From assembly GCA_944389945.1 (NCBI GenBank), contig CALXOF010000014.1, positions 1-56,256 on the forward strand: a DNA stretch of 56,256 bases, given 5' to 3'. The position numbers and the translations under genes were made by a program. The number at the start of each line of letters is the position of its first letter. Positions within the stretch are counted from its first letter, which is position 1. The stretch is from an uncultured Kiritimatiellota bacterium. GTDB taxonomy: Bacteria; Verrucomicrobiota; Kiritimatiellia; RFP12; DVOR01. The notes under the pieces were generated by a model. The model saw only the letters and a list, made by a program, of their open reading frames with translations, was not told where the DNA came from and searched no databases. Below, one piece after another: positions 34,837 through 49,800 of the stretch.

Positions 34837-37800
34837 TCAGCGAAGAATCATCCAGAAGCGGCCGGAGGCGCGGCGGAGGACGAGGCTGTTCCCTTCACGC
34901 GTGACGGAGTAGTCCTGGCTCTCGACCCAGTTGCCATCCGCGTCACGGACGTAGACGGTGCCGGTGACGGCGGTGGTGCCGTTGAGGGAGGACCAGGCGA
35001 GGATGGGCTTGCCGTTGACGGCGGCGTCGGCGGGGGCATCGAGGTAGACGTTAATGTTGACGCGGCTTCCCACGAAGGTGACGGAGTCGGTGACGACGTT
35101 GGAGACGGTGGTGGTGCCATCGTCCTGGACGGCGGCGGAGACGTTGAGGCTGGCGCCATCGTGGATGGCGAGGTCGCCTTGGACGGTCAGCGTGGCGGGC
35201 AGGAGGGTGCCGGAGGTTTCGGTGGCGGAGAGGGTGCCGCCGGAGACGACCTCAACGTTGTCTTCGGTGGTGCCGGGCGCGCCGATGCGGCCGCTGCCGG
35301 CGAGGGTGCCGCCGACGGTGGCAACGGCGGGGCCGGCCCAGGTGCCGTTGACTTCGACGCGGGCGCCATCACCGGCGGTGAGGGTGCCGAGGGCGTTGTG
35401 GTCGGAGTTGCCGATGTAGACGAGGGTGGGATTCTCGGTGGCGTCCTCGGCCTTTTCGACGGTGAGGCCGGCGCGGATGGTGGTGCCATCCGTGAGGGTC
35501 GCGCCCATGAAGGTGACGCCGCAGGTGGCGGTGCGGGTGTTCATGGCGAGGGTGAGGGCACGCTCGGTGGCCCAGTCGCCGGGGGCGAGGTCGATGGTGG
35601 GCTCAACGCCGATAACGGCGCCCATCGGGGCGGTGAGGGCGGAGAGGCGAATGGCCTCGCGGGTGCCTTCACCGGCGCCGAGGCGGAGGGCGTTGGGCTC
35701 GGTGACCGTTTCGCCGAGGACGAGGGCGGCGCCTTCGGGCAGGGATTCGGGGTCGAGGATCAGGTGGCCGGACACGGGCTGGTAGACGAAGGTGGTGGCA
35801 GAGACCGCGCCGAGGACGGGGGAAGCGGTGGTGGAGGTGCCGGCGGCGCCTTCCCAGCGGAGGGTGAAGTCGGTGCTCTCCTGGGTGAAGGTGGGCTTGA
35901 TGACCTCGCCGCCGACAATCGCGCCGCCAAGGGCGAGGGTGGTGCCGGAGGCCATGTCGAAGGTCGGCGTGAGGTCGCTGGCCTGGTAGTCGGCGGTGAG
36001 GCGGAGCTCGCCGGCGTCGATATCGAAGCGGTCAATGGTCTCGCCGATGAGGGAGGAGACGGTGAGGGTGCCCCGGCCGGCATTGCGGACGATGCCGGTG
36101 CCGTTGCCGGCGAGGCGGCCGCTGAGGGTGACGCCGGTGTCGCCGGTGAAGGCGAGGGTGGCGTCGTTGAGGTCAATCGCGGCCCCGGCGAGGTTGGTCT
36201 GGTCGCCGAAGGTGACGGTGCCGCCGAAGAGGGTGAGGGCGCCGGTGCCGCTGACGGAGGCGGGACGGCTGAAGGTCAGGCCGCCGGTGCCGGTCTTGAG
36301 GAGGGTGCCATCGATGGTGAGGGCGGAGGAGCCGGTGAGGGTGTAGTCGCCGCCGGTACCGGCCGCCTCGTCAAGGGCGTTGTTGGAGACCTGAAGGCCG
36401 GAGAGGGTCTGCGCCTCGCCCGTCCAGCTGATGGTGCGGAAGGCGGCGGGGATGTTGGCGTTGCCCGTCAGCGGGGAGGCCTCGGGGAGGATGACGGCGG
36501 GCGGGGTGTCGGTCTCGGTGGGCCAGTCGACGAGGCCGGTGCCGTTCTTGGCGACCCAGTTGAGGCCGGACCAGTCGGTGGAGGAGTCGGCATTCTCGCC
36601 GGTGGCGGCCCAGGTGTAGAGGATGTCGCCGCCGAAGGGCTCGAGGGTGACGGTGTCGCCGTTGTCGTGGAGGGTGTAGCCCGCGGCGGCAATCGCGGCG
36701 GCGTTGGACCCGCCAAGGATGAATTCACCGTTGCCCTGGCGATTGCCTTCACCGAAGGAGATCAGGGTGACCGCCTGCCGAGGCAGGTTGTCATTCGGGA
36801 CATTGAGCACGACGGTGACGGTGCCACCGACGCGGCCGCCGTTGGCGAAGTTGAGGACGCCGGAGGAGGTGCCGGAGGGCAACAACTGGTCATTGCCGAA
36901 GGAGACGGTGGAGCCGGCATCCAAGAGCGGCAGGTTCTCGGTGTCGCCATTGATGGTGACGGCCCTGTCGGTAAGGGTCAGGGTGCCGCCGGCCTCGACG
37001 GTGAGGGCGCCGTACTGATCGAGGTTAAAGGTGTTGGCGTTGCCGCCGAAGGCCAGGGTGCCGCCGTTGCGGACGTTCCAATCAATGGTGCGGTCGCCGG
37101 AGGGGCTGGGCGAGACATCCGAGGCGGAGAGGCGGAGCGTGCCGCCCTCGATGGAGACGGGCAGGCCGAGCTCGAAGTTGCCGGAGGTGATGTCCAAGAC
37201 GCCGGCGCCGGTCTTGGTGAAGGTGGCATCTTCAGGGGCGCCGGTGGGCGTCATGACGTTGCTGGCGGCGAGGTCGAGGGTGGCCCCCGCGGGGACGTTC
37301 ACGGTGAGGGCGTCGTCAATGGCGAGGTTGTAGGTACCGAGGGTGGCGGAACCGGTGCCGGTGACGGTGACGGTGCCACGGAGGCGGGCGTCGCCATCGG
37401 TGCGGACGATGGCACCGGCGGGGGTGGTGGAGTCTTCGTCGTCGGCGCCGGCGGCGAGGGTAAGGGTCCAATCGGCGGAACCGAGGGCGTTCTCGTTCTG
37501 GAGGTCGAGGATGCCGCCGGCCGCGATGGTGGCGGTGCGCTCAGCCGCGCCGCCGCCGCTGAGGGCGCCGGTGAGGGCAAGGGTGGTGCCCTCGCCGACC
37601 TCGAAGTTCACGCCGCTATCGGTGGTGCCGCCCAAGCGGACGGTGGTGCCGGAGCCCAGGATGCTGAGGGTGCCGTTGCCGGTGAGGGCACCATCAAGGG
37701 CCTGGGTCTGCTCGACAAGGAGGTCGGCCGACATATCGCTCGGGAGGCCGGCCCCGAGGATGAGACGATAGTACTCGTGGAGGGTGCTGGCCTCGTCCTT

Positions 37801-40800
37801 GTCCTCGGGGAGGGTGAAGTCGAGGATAAGCTTGGCGCCGGAGGCAATCTCGAAGGGATGGCGGAGCTGGACGTCGGACTGGGCACCCATGTCAGCAGCC
37901 TGGAGGATGGGCCGCTGGAGGGTGAGGGTGCCACCGGAGACGGTGAAGGTGGTGTCGTTGCCATAGAGGCGGAGGAGGGACTCGATGGTGGCGTCGCCGT
38001 CGCCGAGCTTCCAGAAGGCGGCACCGACATCCACGCCGAAGAGCTCCCCGGAGGGATTCGGGGTGCCGGCGGCGATGGAGCCGCCCTGGTCGAGGGTGAT
38101 GTCACCACCGGTTCCGCCGGTGAGGATGAGGCCGTAGACACCCCAGAAGGCCGTGGTGTTGGTGGCGGGGAGGCTCACCTCGGAGTTCGAGGGGTCATCG
38201 ATGGTGAGGGTCACGCCGTTGGCGCTCTCCACGCGGGCGGTGGGAGAGGACGTCGGGTTGGAGGGATTGGCCGAGGTTCCCCCGTCGGTGGCGTTGCCGT
38301 CGGGAATCTGGACGGTCGCGTCGCCCTGGTGCCACTTGGCCTCAGACCAGCTGCCGGCGGCATCGGTCCAGCGGTGGGAGGCGCCGGAGGGAATGAGCCA
38401 GAGGTTGCGGATGGTGGCATCGGCGTCTTCCGGCACAGTGAGATTGGCCTCGGTGTAGGCGTCGACCTCGGTGCAGAGCTTGACCTCGGCGTCGATGGCG
38501 ATGGCCTCGGGGCAGATGATGGAGCCATCGGCGGTGAGGCCCGTGGGCGAAGCGCCGAAGTTCGTCAGGCGGACGGGCGCATCGATGCTCGTGGGCATAT
38601 TCGTCAAGCGCACGTTGAGCGTGCCCGCGAAGTGGACGGAGGGAGGCGTGGCCTCCTCGCCCGCCGAGGTCGTGGTGAGCGGGTTGTCCACGCCGAGGTT
38701 GACCTCCAGAATGGCGCCGCTCTCGAAGGTGAGGTCGCCCTGGAAGAGGAGGCCGACAGCGGATCCGCCCTCAGGAATGTTCGTGTCGCTGCGGCCGGCG
38801 GTCTGCCTGAAGTGGTTGGGATAGTTGCCATTCCACTGGGAGGTGGCCGGCACCCAGGTGACGTCGGCCGGGAAGCCGCTGAGGAGGGTGGCACTGGTGG
38901 CGATGGTGACATCAAAGTCATCGCTGACGGTGCCGGTGCCTTCCATGCGGGTGCCGCCCTGGACAGTGATGGTGCGGGCCGCGGTGTCCGCCGGGACCTC
39001 GAGGACGTCGTCGCCCATGTTCAGGCGGAAGGTGCCCTCGCGGATCTCGATGTTGCTGTAGGGATCGGTGCCGCCGCCATCGCCGTTCCCGCCGCCATTG
39101 TAACCGATGGACTGGCAGACGTTCTGGGTCTGGACCCAGACACCGCCGCCGACCTTGACCAACGTATTGTTGCTTCCACCGCTGCCGGCGTAGATCGGGT
39201 AGTGGGAGAAGAGCATGGCGCCATTGGCGACGTCGAGGTAGCCGTGCGTGGTGGAGGCCTCATCGCCATAGTTGGAAGACATTTCGGCGTAGGGCAGGAG
39301 CACGATGGAGTTCTTACTGTTGGCTCCATTGTCAAGGTTCGAGCGAATGCCGAGCATGCCATCCGTGACCTGAATGCGGCCGCTCCGGATGTTGAGAGCC
39401 TTGTGATTCCAAGCGTTGGAATCGGCCGAGGCGAGGTAGTAGCGGGAGTCCCCGGACGAAACGAAGTCAAAAACGTCATGCACGGAGGCATTGGTGCCGC
39501 CGGACTGTTTCCACAACGTCTGCTGGAACATGCCGCTTTCGAGGCGGATGGAGGGGAGCTGGGTGGCGGCGGCGTTGTTCTTGAAGGTGTTGCTCGCGTC
39601 GGAACCGTTGTAGTGGACGATGCCGCCGTCTCGGGCCAGGAAGGTGCCGTTGGGGAAGGGCCGCTGGTTAACGCCGCGGTCGTTGTTGTTGAACTGAAGC
39701 GTGGCGCCGTCCGAGACGATGACCTTGCGGTCGGCGGGGAGGCTGGAGTCGGCGACTGCGGCCATCGTGACGGTGCCGGAGGAGACGCGGAGGAAGGCGT
39801 TCTCGGGATCGTTGTCGCCGGTGGGGAGGTTGTTGAAGGCGACACGGAAGTTGCCGCCGGCCCAACCGAAGGAGCCGCCGCCGGTGATGGTGTAGGGATA
39901 GTTTGCGGAGGTGTCGGAGGTGACGGCGGTCACCCAGAGGGTGCCGTTGTCAATCTCGAAGTTGTGGCCCACGGACTGGGTGAGGCGGAGGGAGCCGGCC
40001 TTGGTCTTGCGGAGGGTCGCGCTATGGGCGGCGGTGTCGCCGTAGCGCCAGCGCCAAGCGTTGTCGAGGGTGCCGGCCTCGGGCTCGGGCACCTCGAGGG
40101 TGAGGCCGGAGCCGAGGAGGACCTCGGGCGGATTGGCGAAGACGTCTTCCGCGAAGGTGATGGTGCCGGCGGAGGTGACATCGGTGAAGTCGAGGCCGCC
40201 GGTGGAGAGGAAGCCGGGCTCACCGGTGACGGTGAGGGTGGAAACGCCGTCGAAGCGGAGGAAGGGCAGGGCGACTTCGCGGTCGACCTGGAGGGCGGAG
40301 GAGGTGTCGCTGAAGCGGGCGTAGTGGGGGGCCTCGGCGGTGGCGTCAGTCCAGGCGCCGACGGTCTCACCATTGAGGAGCCAGGCGGAGTCGTCGCCCC
40401 AGCGGGAGCCGGTGAAGCGGTAGTAGACGGGGTCGGTCTCGTCCAGCGCGACGAGCTGGAGGCCGGCGAGGCCGACGGCGGTGGTGCTATTGCTGTCGCA
40501 GGCGGCAATCTGGATGGAGCCGCTGTCGGAGCCCTCAATGCGGAGGTGGAGGAGGTTGAGGCCCTGGACGAAGCCCTGCTCGGAGTAGCCCTGGCCGGCC
40601 CACGTGACGACGTTGCCGGCGGTGGAGGTCCAGCCATTGACGAAGGAGTAGGTGCGCCAGGCCTCGTTGCCGACCTTCACGCGGATGGCGGGATAGGTGA
40701 CGGCGCCATCGTCGGAACCGGCGAAGAGGAGGTAGAGGTCGTAGCGCGTGAAGGGGATGTCCGAGACGCGGACGGTCCAGCCAGTGTTGGCGCCGGGGGA

Positions 40801-43800
40801 CTCGAGGTCGTCGACAGCGTTGAAGGCGACGGCGGCGCCGCGGAGGAAGCCGGCGGCGAGGCGGGCATTGCCGTTGAGGGAGCGGTTGTTGACGGAGCCG
40901 AAGCCGTTGCTAGTGCTATAGGCGTAGGCGAGCGTGGCCCTCATGGGGTTGTTGTTGTCATCGACCAAGCCGGTGACGGTGAGATCGGTCTGGTAGGCCT
41001 CGTGGTTGGCACCGGAGGTGGTGAGGGAGGTGCCGGTGCGGGCGGCGATGTTGTTCCAGTAGACGCCGGCGTAGGGGACGGGGCCGCAGGGGGAGGTCTC
41101 GGCGGGGAGCCAAGAGGGGGTGCCCTCGGTGCCGGCGGCGAAGGAGATGTTGATGGCGGCGCGGCCCTCGGCAACGCGATAGAGGATGACGGAGGTGCCG
41201 TCAACGGTGTACGCCGTCGCGCTGGGAACGAGGGCCTGGAGGAGGGCGACCTCGGGGCCGGCGGGGGTGATGTAGACCAAAGAGGTGAGCCACTCGTAGA
41301 CCTTCACCTCGCCCTCATTGGGCGGCGTCTCGCGGCGGAGGTTGTAAGAGTAGGTGATATCAGAGTCCACGGTCTCGACAGTGGTCTCACCGTCCACCGT
41401 CGTGGCGCGGGCAACGCGGATGGAGGAGAAGGTGGTGGGGCCGCTCAACCCAATGAGAATGCCGGGAATGCTCCCCGAGAAGTCCTCAGGCAGGAGGAGG
41501 ACAACGTTGGCGGTGACGCCCTCTTGCGGGTCGAAGGTGACCGCCTGGTCGCGATTGCCCACATTGGCAAGGGAGGTGTACCACGCGCGAGCATCCCAGA
41601 GGAGTTGATAGTTGCCGGTGGCTTCGCCGAGGCCTTCGAGCTCGCGGTAGTAGGTGACGGTCGGCATGAGGTAGAGGCCGTCGGTGCGGACCTCGAGGCC
41701 ATAGCCGGCCTCGGTGAGGGACTCGCCGGGCTGGAAGGCGACGTTGACAGCCTCTGGGGCGTTGGCCCAGGAGACAACCTTGATGGGCTCGCGGCCGGCC
41801 GCGTCGGCGGGCTCGGTGAGGGCCTCCACGAGGTAGGCCTGGCCGCCGGTGAAGAGGGCGGTGTCGGCGCGGAGCTGAAGGGCGCCGGTGGGGTCGATGG
41901 CCAGGGTGGCGCCGGGCGCGACGGTGAGGGTGGTGACGGAGAGGCCGGCCTCGATGGTGGCACCGGACGCCACGGTAATCGTGCTGGCGACATCGGTGAG
42001 CGCGGCGGTGCCGCCCAGGGTGCCTTCCTCAACCTCGACTTCGACAAGGTTGGTGATTTCAGGCCACTCGAGGGTCATGCGGCCGGGGCCACGCTTGACG
42101 AAGGGCGCGGGGTCGGTCTGGTTTTCGCCATCAGGCGTGGTGGAGCCAAGGTCGGCCGCAACACGGAGTGTGGAGCCCTTGTGCACGTCCAGGAAGAGTG
42201 CATCGTCCTGGCCGCCGTCGCCGAAGATACGCATCGTGGCACCCTCCACCGTTTGGATGGTGGCGGTGATGCCTTCGGTCAACAGGCCGGTGGTTTCGCT
42301 ATCGGGGGTTGCATCGACCTTCGGGTCGGCGGGGTCGCCTGCGTCGCCGACACCGGCGACAGTAAGGGTGGCGCCGCGTACGAAGTCCACGCCGAGGCCA
42401 GAGGCGCTACCATCGTCGATGGTGAGAGTGGCGCCATCGCCGTCGAAGCGCAGGCCATAGGGCGTGTGCTGCCAATGGGTGCCGGAGCCGTAGACGCACT
42501 CCAGGGCGGAGCGGTAACCGATGACGATGGGTTGGTTCGTCCACAGCGAAGCATTGCTGGTGGCGTTGGACATCTGCCCCCACCCGGCGATGAAGCCGCG
42601 GTGCCCGCTGAAGCGGAGGGTGCCGCCGTTGCGGAGGGTGAAGCCGACGAGGCCATTCTTATAGAGCGGCGTGCCATCGGCGGCCAGGAAGTAAGGATTG
42701 TCGCCTCCCTCGCCACGGGTCATCGTGAAATCGAGGGTCGCGCCGTCGCGGATTTCGAAGGTGCCGGAGAAGGCGTTGTTGCCGCCGGTGGAGGAGGTGC
42801 CGTCGAACTCGACGGTGCCGCCGCTGACGGTGCCGTCATCGGCGACCTGGCCGGCGATGACGACCTGGCCTTCGCCCCGGAGGTGTGCGGCATAAGCGGA
42901 GAGCTGCTGGCACTCGCCGGCGTGCGGGGAGAGGGTGAGGTAGACGGGGTTCTCGGAACCATCGAACCAGACGCCGTGCGGGGAGGTGCCGGTGACGTTG
43001 ATGTTGCCGTCGCCGACGAGGCTGGCGGTCTTGCCATCGGCGGAGAGGGCGCCGGCCAGGCGGATGGTGGAGCCGTTGGCGGAGATGCCGCGGTTGGCCG
43101 CGCCGGTGTTGATGGGCACGTCGTAGGTGGCCGCGCCGAGCGCGATGGCCCTCACGGTGATGTCGTTGGCGTCCTCGGCCGCGTCGACGGTGGTGGAGGT
43201 CGTGGTCTCAACGGCGCTCAGGTCGATGCGGTCGCCGGGCTCGGTCTCGGAGAAGGTGTAGTCCAGGTCGCCCTCCATGGAGAAGGCGTCGGGACGCGGT
43301 GCGTCACGGACGGAGACCTCAATCTTGGTGTCGCCATTGGCCGCGGGGAAGGTGACACCCGCGCCGTTGCGGAAGGTGGTGCCACCCTGCCACGGGCCGG
43401 CCTCGCCGTCGGCCCACATGCCGGTGGACTTCGTGACATCCCAAATCACATCGGTGACGGTAATCGGGCCGCCCGCGCCGAAGGTGACGGTGCCGTTGCC
43501 CTCGTTGACCGTGACGTTCGCGACGGCGAACTCCTCGCCATCGAGGAAGAAGCGGATACCATCCTTGCCCGAATCCGGCAGGTCGATGGTGCCGGCGATG
43601 CGGGCAACATAGGGGAAGCCCGACGTGCCAGACTTACGCGTGGCACGGCACTGAGCCCCGGCCTGGAAGTTGACCGTGCCGGTCACCTCATCGAGCTCCG
43701 TCGCGCCGCCCGTCGTCTTCAACGAAACAGTGTACTTTTCGGACTCGGTGTTCGCAGTCGGACGAGTCGCACCGGTCGGATTGGAGATGACCGTCCATTC

Positions 43801-46800
43801 CTCTTCACCCTCATAACGAACACTGAAAGTCCAGGCCGAGGGGAAACGGCTCTGCTGGTCGGAACACCAGAAGGTATAGGAATCGAAGACGCGCCCAGTA
43901 CCAGCGAAGTCGATGGTAGCGGAACCCGTTCCGCTGTTGTTAGTGATGGGATACCACTTGTTGCCCTTGGCAGCACCGGTGTAGGTTCCAGAGGTGCCAT
44001 CGCTCGGATTCGTCCAAGTCCCGCCCGAATCCGAATTGCCGGTGACACCGTCAATCAGGGCATTGCTGTATTCATTGCCACCCTCAGACCAAGTCGGAGC
44101 AGACCTATTCCCGGTGGCGGAGATGGTGGTGCCGCTAGGCCAGTCGACCTTTTCGTTGCCCTGATAGAGGCAGAGCTCCTGGATGGCGGTGCCGTCGGAG
44201 TTGCCGACGCCGGCGGGGATGTCCAGCTTGATGGCGACGACGGGGACGGTGCGGGCCCCCCCGGAGGCTTCGTTCTCGCCGGTGAAGCCGCGGGACTCGA
44301 AGGCGGCGCCGTCGGCGACGGTGACGGTGGCGTTGCCGAGGCCGTTGGCGTTGGCGAGGGCGACGGTGCCCTGCGGGACGGCGATGGCGGCAGTGGACTC
44401 GGCGGTGTTGGCGGCGTTGAGCACCAGGGTGCCATACTTGCCGGGGTCGAGCGTGGTGGGGGCGTCCGTCGTGCCGGCGAAGGTCACCGGCATCGTCATG
44501 TCGACCTCGGCGGGGGTGCCCGAACCGAAGCGGATGGCGCCGCCGGTGAAGGTGATGGTCTTGGTGCCTTCGCCGCGCTGGCCGAGGCCGCCGGAGGTGG
44601 GCTCGAGGGTGCCGCCCTCGGTGAAGGTGACGAGCAGCCTCGAATTGGCCCCACTGGTGCTGAAGGCGCCGGTGTTGTTCGCGTCGTTGCCGAGGCCGTT
44701 GGCGAGGGCGAGGACGCCGTCGCCGGAGACATTCAGGGTGAGGGTGCTGCCGTTGATCCAGCTGTGGAGCTGGGAGGTCTCGAAGCGGCCGCCGCTGAGC
44801 GTGTAGTTCAACGTGACGGGGACGTTGGTGTTCACGCCAATCAGGAAGCCGCGGTCACCGGCGGCGGTGCCGACGGAGAAGAGGCCCCCGGTCTGGGTGT
44901 AGGTGTAGGTCTTCGAGTTGTCGCGGAACCAGAGGGCCTTGGAGGAGAGGTCAACGTCGTCGCCCGCCTCGATGAGCAGGTCGGGGAGGACGTAGGCCTG
45001 GTTGCCGCTAACGGCGAGCGTGGCGTCGCGGAAGGCCCAGGTCATGCCCTTGTACGCCGTGCCGTCCCAGCTCGCGGTGGAGGAGACAGGATAGTCGCGG
45101 CGGAGGGTGCCGGTGGAGGCGGGGTCGACAAGGAGGGTGACGGTGCCGTCGGAGCGGTCGAGGGAGGTGCCGCCGTCAAGGGAGACGGCGATGCCGCTGT
45201 CCGCGCCGAGGGCGAGGGTGGCGCCGTCGGCGATGATGTAGGGCACGCCGTTGTTGTCGAAGGCGGCCTCGAAGCGGGAGGTGCCGTCGGCAGAGGCGAA
45301 GTCCACGCCGACGCAGGGGAAGCGGACGGTGAGGTCGGCGAGGCCGTCGGCGTCCAGCGCGGCGAGGGCGGCGCCGCCCCCCTGCTCGACCTGGAGGGTG
45401 AGGGCGCCGTCGCCCGAGGCGGAGATGCGGGCGGCCTGGAAGTTGAGCGGGAGGGTGAGGGTGACGTCGCGCCCTTCGGGGACGGAGAGGGTGAGGCTGT
45501 TGCCGGCGGCGCTCTCCCAGTAGGCGGCCTCGCCGTCGCGGTCAAGCGCGACGTCCGCGAGGGAGAGGACGTCTTCAGTATGGTCCGCCCAGTCGAGGGA
45601 GTAGTTGGCGGCCTCGGCGGCGGCGGGCTCGGGCACCTCGATGACCTGGACGGCGGCGACGCCGGTGTAGAGGCGGCCATAGACGGAGGCGGGGAGGGAG
45701 ACGGTGACGGAGGGCGCCGTGATGACATCGGTGAGGAGGACGTTGTTGCCCTGGCGGAAGTAGTTCGCCGTGTCGATGGTGGTGGAGCCCCACTGGGTGT
45801 CGCCGGCGACCTTACCGAGGCCGGTGACGTTCTTGCGGACGTAGCCGGCGGCGTCCATGGCGTAGGTGTCGGAGCCGACGGTGACGGTGGCGAAGGCGGC
45901 ATCGCCGATGTCGCAGGAGAAGACGAGGGCGAGGCGGTAGCTATTGAAGGGCACGTTGGCGACACGCAGGGTGGAGGCGGCGGTGTCGTTCAGCCACACC
46001 TGGAGGAGCGAAGGCGCTGTCCCCGTGACGGTGGCGGTGGCGGAGGAGGAGACCTGCGTGGGCTGGGCGGCCTCGCCCTCGCCGCGCGTGGCCTGGACGG
46101 TGGCCGCGCCGCCGATGTCGGAGACGTAGAGCAACGCGCTGGAGAAGAGGCCTTGCAGGTCGTTCCACGCGGCGACGGGCACGGCGTAAGCGCCGGGCGC
46201 GGCGGGGGTGGAGGAGAGCGGGTTCGCGCGGGTGGAGAAGTTCACCGAGACGGTGCGGGCCAGGCGGTCGGAGGTCGCCACCAGGTAGAGGCCGCGCTCA
46301 CCCTGCTCGATGGAGACGATGACGCCCGCGGGAGCTTCCCAGCCAGTGAAGGTGGGCGTGGTCTCGACGGAGACCTGACCGCTGGCCAAGCAGAGGCTGG
46401 CGGGGACGCCGTTCACGGCGCCGGCGGCCCAATCGTTGAGGGCCGTGGCCCACGCGGTGAGGTCGAAGGTCACAGGGACGCTGAGGCCCAGGGTCTCGGT
46501 CTGGAGCAGGGTGTGGGGCTCGGTGCCGGAGGCGAAGATGACGGCGCTGAGGCCCTCGAAGGAGACATCCTTGATGCCGATGCCGCCATCGGTGATGGTC
46601 AGCTTGCCGCCGGCGGTCTCGGCGTTGAAGATCCAGTAGTCATAGACGGAGGCCGTGGACTGGTCCAGTTTATACGGCGTGTCGTTGAGGGTCTGGGTGT
46701 GGGGCTGGACGACGGCGTTGCCGGCGAGCTGGGCGTAGAGGCCCTGGCCCTGGTTGCCCTTGACGTAGACAGGCGTGGCCGTGGAGACGGCGTTGTTCAC

Positions 46801-49800
46801 GTTGCCCGAGTAGGCAAAGCCGCAGGCGGCCGTCGCATTGTTACGGAAGGCACCCATGAAGAGGGGCACGCGGTAGGGCAGGAGGGATTCCGCGCCGGCG
46901 AGGTCGAGCGCCAGGGTGAAGACAACGTTCGCGACGTTGGGCACCAGGCCGCCCTCGGCCATCGCCAGCCAACCGTCCGCACCGGAGGGCGAGACGGGGA
47001 TGCGCACCGCGCCCGCGCCGTGGGACTCAAAGCCATCCACCACCGTGAGCACATCAGAAAGAGCCAGGGTGCCGCCCTCGAGGCTGACGGAGGGCGCCTG
47101 CGCGGCGACCGTGGTCTCGAAGGTGCCGCCCTCGAGGGTAAGGATCGGGAGGGTGGTGAGGGCGGAGGTGACAGTGCCTTCGCCGCGCACGGTGGCCTCA
47201 AGGGCCGTAGAGAAGAGGTTCGAGCCCACGGCCACGGTCAGGGTCACACCGCGGGAGGTCTCGAGGATCGGGTCGCCCGTGACGGTGGTGACGATGCCCG
47301 CCGTGGTGCCATTCCACGTCCAATCCTGCCACGCGCCCAGCGCGCCGCCATTGAAATGCATTTCCAGGGTCGCCCCGGAATAAGTGGCACTATAAGTCCT
47401 GAACCCATCGGAACCGATGAGGAAGCGACCACCGTTGAGATTGATGACGCCGATGGACTGGGAGCGACGGGCCACGCCCTTGACGCGCACCTCCGCATTG
47501 TCCTCGACCGTGATTGTGGTCGTTTGATTCGAGCCGTCGTTGGTGAGCAACATAGTCGCCCCGGTCGCGACAAAGCGAGCATTGTCGCGGAAGACAAGAT
47601 TGCCCGTGCCGGGCCAGTCGGCGAGTTGGAGGGTATTGTAGTTGGAAACCTCATTGACCGCCCCGGTGACGGTGATGGCGGCATTGTCCTCCACGATCAA
47701 CGTGCCATCCGAGGCATTCAAGCAACGCATATGGATACGCGAGAGGGTGGCCCTGGCGTTGTCACGGAAGGTGACGGAGCCATTGGCAATCTTCAAGCCA
47801 TTGGCATTGCCGGTGCCGGTCATGGTAAGGCTGGCGTCACCGGAGAAGATGAGGGTCGAGACCGTGGGGCCATTCGACGGGTTGATTGTCCCAACGGTGA
47901 CATCGCCGGCAGAGAACTCAATCAAGCCTCCGTTGCCAAGGTTCAGGTTGCCGGTGAAGCCGGCGGCGAACTCGGTCTCGTAGGCCGAGGTCGTGGTGTA
48001 GGTCTGGCCGGCCTGGCCATAGGCGTAGTCGTAACGGACGCGTTTGGGGTTGGTGCCGATGGTCGCGGGCAGAATGTCGGTGTCGGCGCCCAGGGCCAAG
48101 ATGGTGTCGTTGAGGAAGTGCCAAGTGGCGGTCGCGTTGGCCGCATCGGTCACACGCAGGGCGTGGCCCTGGCCATAAACAGTGATGGAAGAGACCGTGG
48201 TGGCAGCGTCGAAGGTGAGCGTCGCGTCGCCCGCCAGCGTCAGCTCGACGGCGTCGCCCGCACCGGGGGCGTCCTCGACGTCGGCGCCGTTGATCGTCCA
48301 GGCGAGGTCGGCCCAAGCGTTTTCCCCGGCCGCGAGCGTGGCCTGGTAGACCCGCACCGCGTCGAGGTTCGGCAGGTTGTCAGGGGCGTTCTCAATCAGC
48401 TGGAACGCCGCCACGCGGCCCTGGGTCTGGGTGACGTCCACGTTGTTGCCGGAAGCGGCGGGCTTGCTCCACCACTCGAGCTTGAAGTCTCCCGTGAGGC
48501 CGGGGATGACCATCATGTTGGTGCCCTCGACGAGGGAGCCGTCTTGGGTCGGGGCACCCCAAGCATGGGTCGTGTCCTTGACCTCATCCGGCAAGGCGCC
48601 GACCGTGGTGGCCTGGGGCGTATCCGCCAACGTGGTCAACGTGGTGCCTTCATAGTAATAGAAGGTGCCATTGACGCGCTTAGGCAACCACTGCGGGGAA
48701 CCGCTGTCGGTGCTCATGTAGATGACGGCGGTGTAAGTGTCCCAGTCCTCGGGCACATTCACGGTGGCATAGGGGATGCCGCCGGAACCTTGACCACCGG
48801 AGAGGGAGTGGCCGTTGGCATAGCCAGCGAGAATGGGCTGATTGTCTCTGCCAATTCCGAGACGATAGGTGTGATAGAGGCCGAAGGTGATGGCACCGGT
48901 CAGCGTGCGGGTCGCGGCACCGGCGTTCGCGCGGTCGGCGTTCGCCACCACGATGGCGTCCACCGTCTGCGTGATACCCTGGCCGGAGACCGAGGCCGCA
49001 GGTTGCGCCCAGTACGCGCCCAGCGTGGCATAGTCCGTGTTGGCGGCACCGATGTCTGTCGCCGTGAGCCTGCCGGCGTTAGCGTTGCGGGTGAAGTCCC
49101 AGAAGTTGAAGGAGATGGATTCGGATTCGTCAGGCTGGGTCTCGGGATAGGCAGCATCGGGGAGGCGGACGCTGACGGTGATGCCGGCCTCAGTGGCGGA
49201 GACGGTGGCGGTGGCGCCATACTTGAGAGCGGAGACCCAGGCGGTGACCTGCGTGGGGTCGATGGTCGCGTCAAGGACGGTCACGGTGTGGGACTGCCCC
49301 TGCGGAATGGCGCGGTATTCATCGTCGGTGAGCAAGTTCTGCCCGTCGACGCTGAGGGCGAGGGAACCGCCGCCCACAACGGTGAGAGAGTCATAGGCGG
49401 GGAGCGCCCCGGAGACGGTAAGGATGGAAGCATCCGTGGTCTCGACCATCAGGCGCGCACCTTCCGGCGGCACATCGACGGTCGTGCCGTCGGCCACCTT
49501 CGTCCACGCACCCGCGGAGGTCCAGTCCTCCGTCCCATTCACGGTGCGGGTGTAAAGCGGCATCGGGGCAATGGCCACGACCTGTACGCCGGCGATGAAA
49601 CCGCGCGCCGTGACGCCGGACGGCAACTGCCAGTCCAAACCAGGGCCGGCGGTCGGGTCTTCGGTATCGGAGACCTCGATGGTGAGCGTCCCATCCATAC
49701 CGACGGTCGCGGGAGCCTTGAGGACCGTCTTGCCGAGTGCCGCACCGTAACCCTGCGTCACGACATTGTAGCTCATATCGCCCCACCCCGTCGTGGGAAC

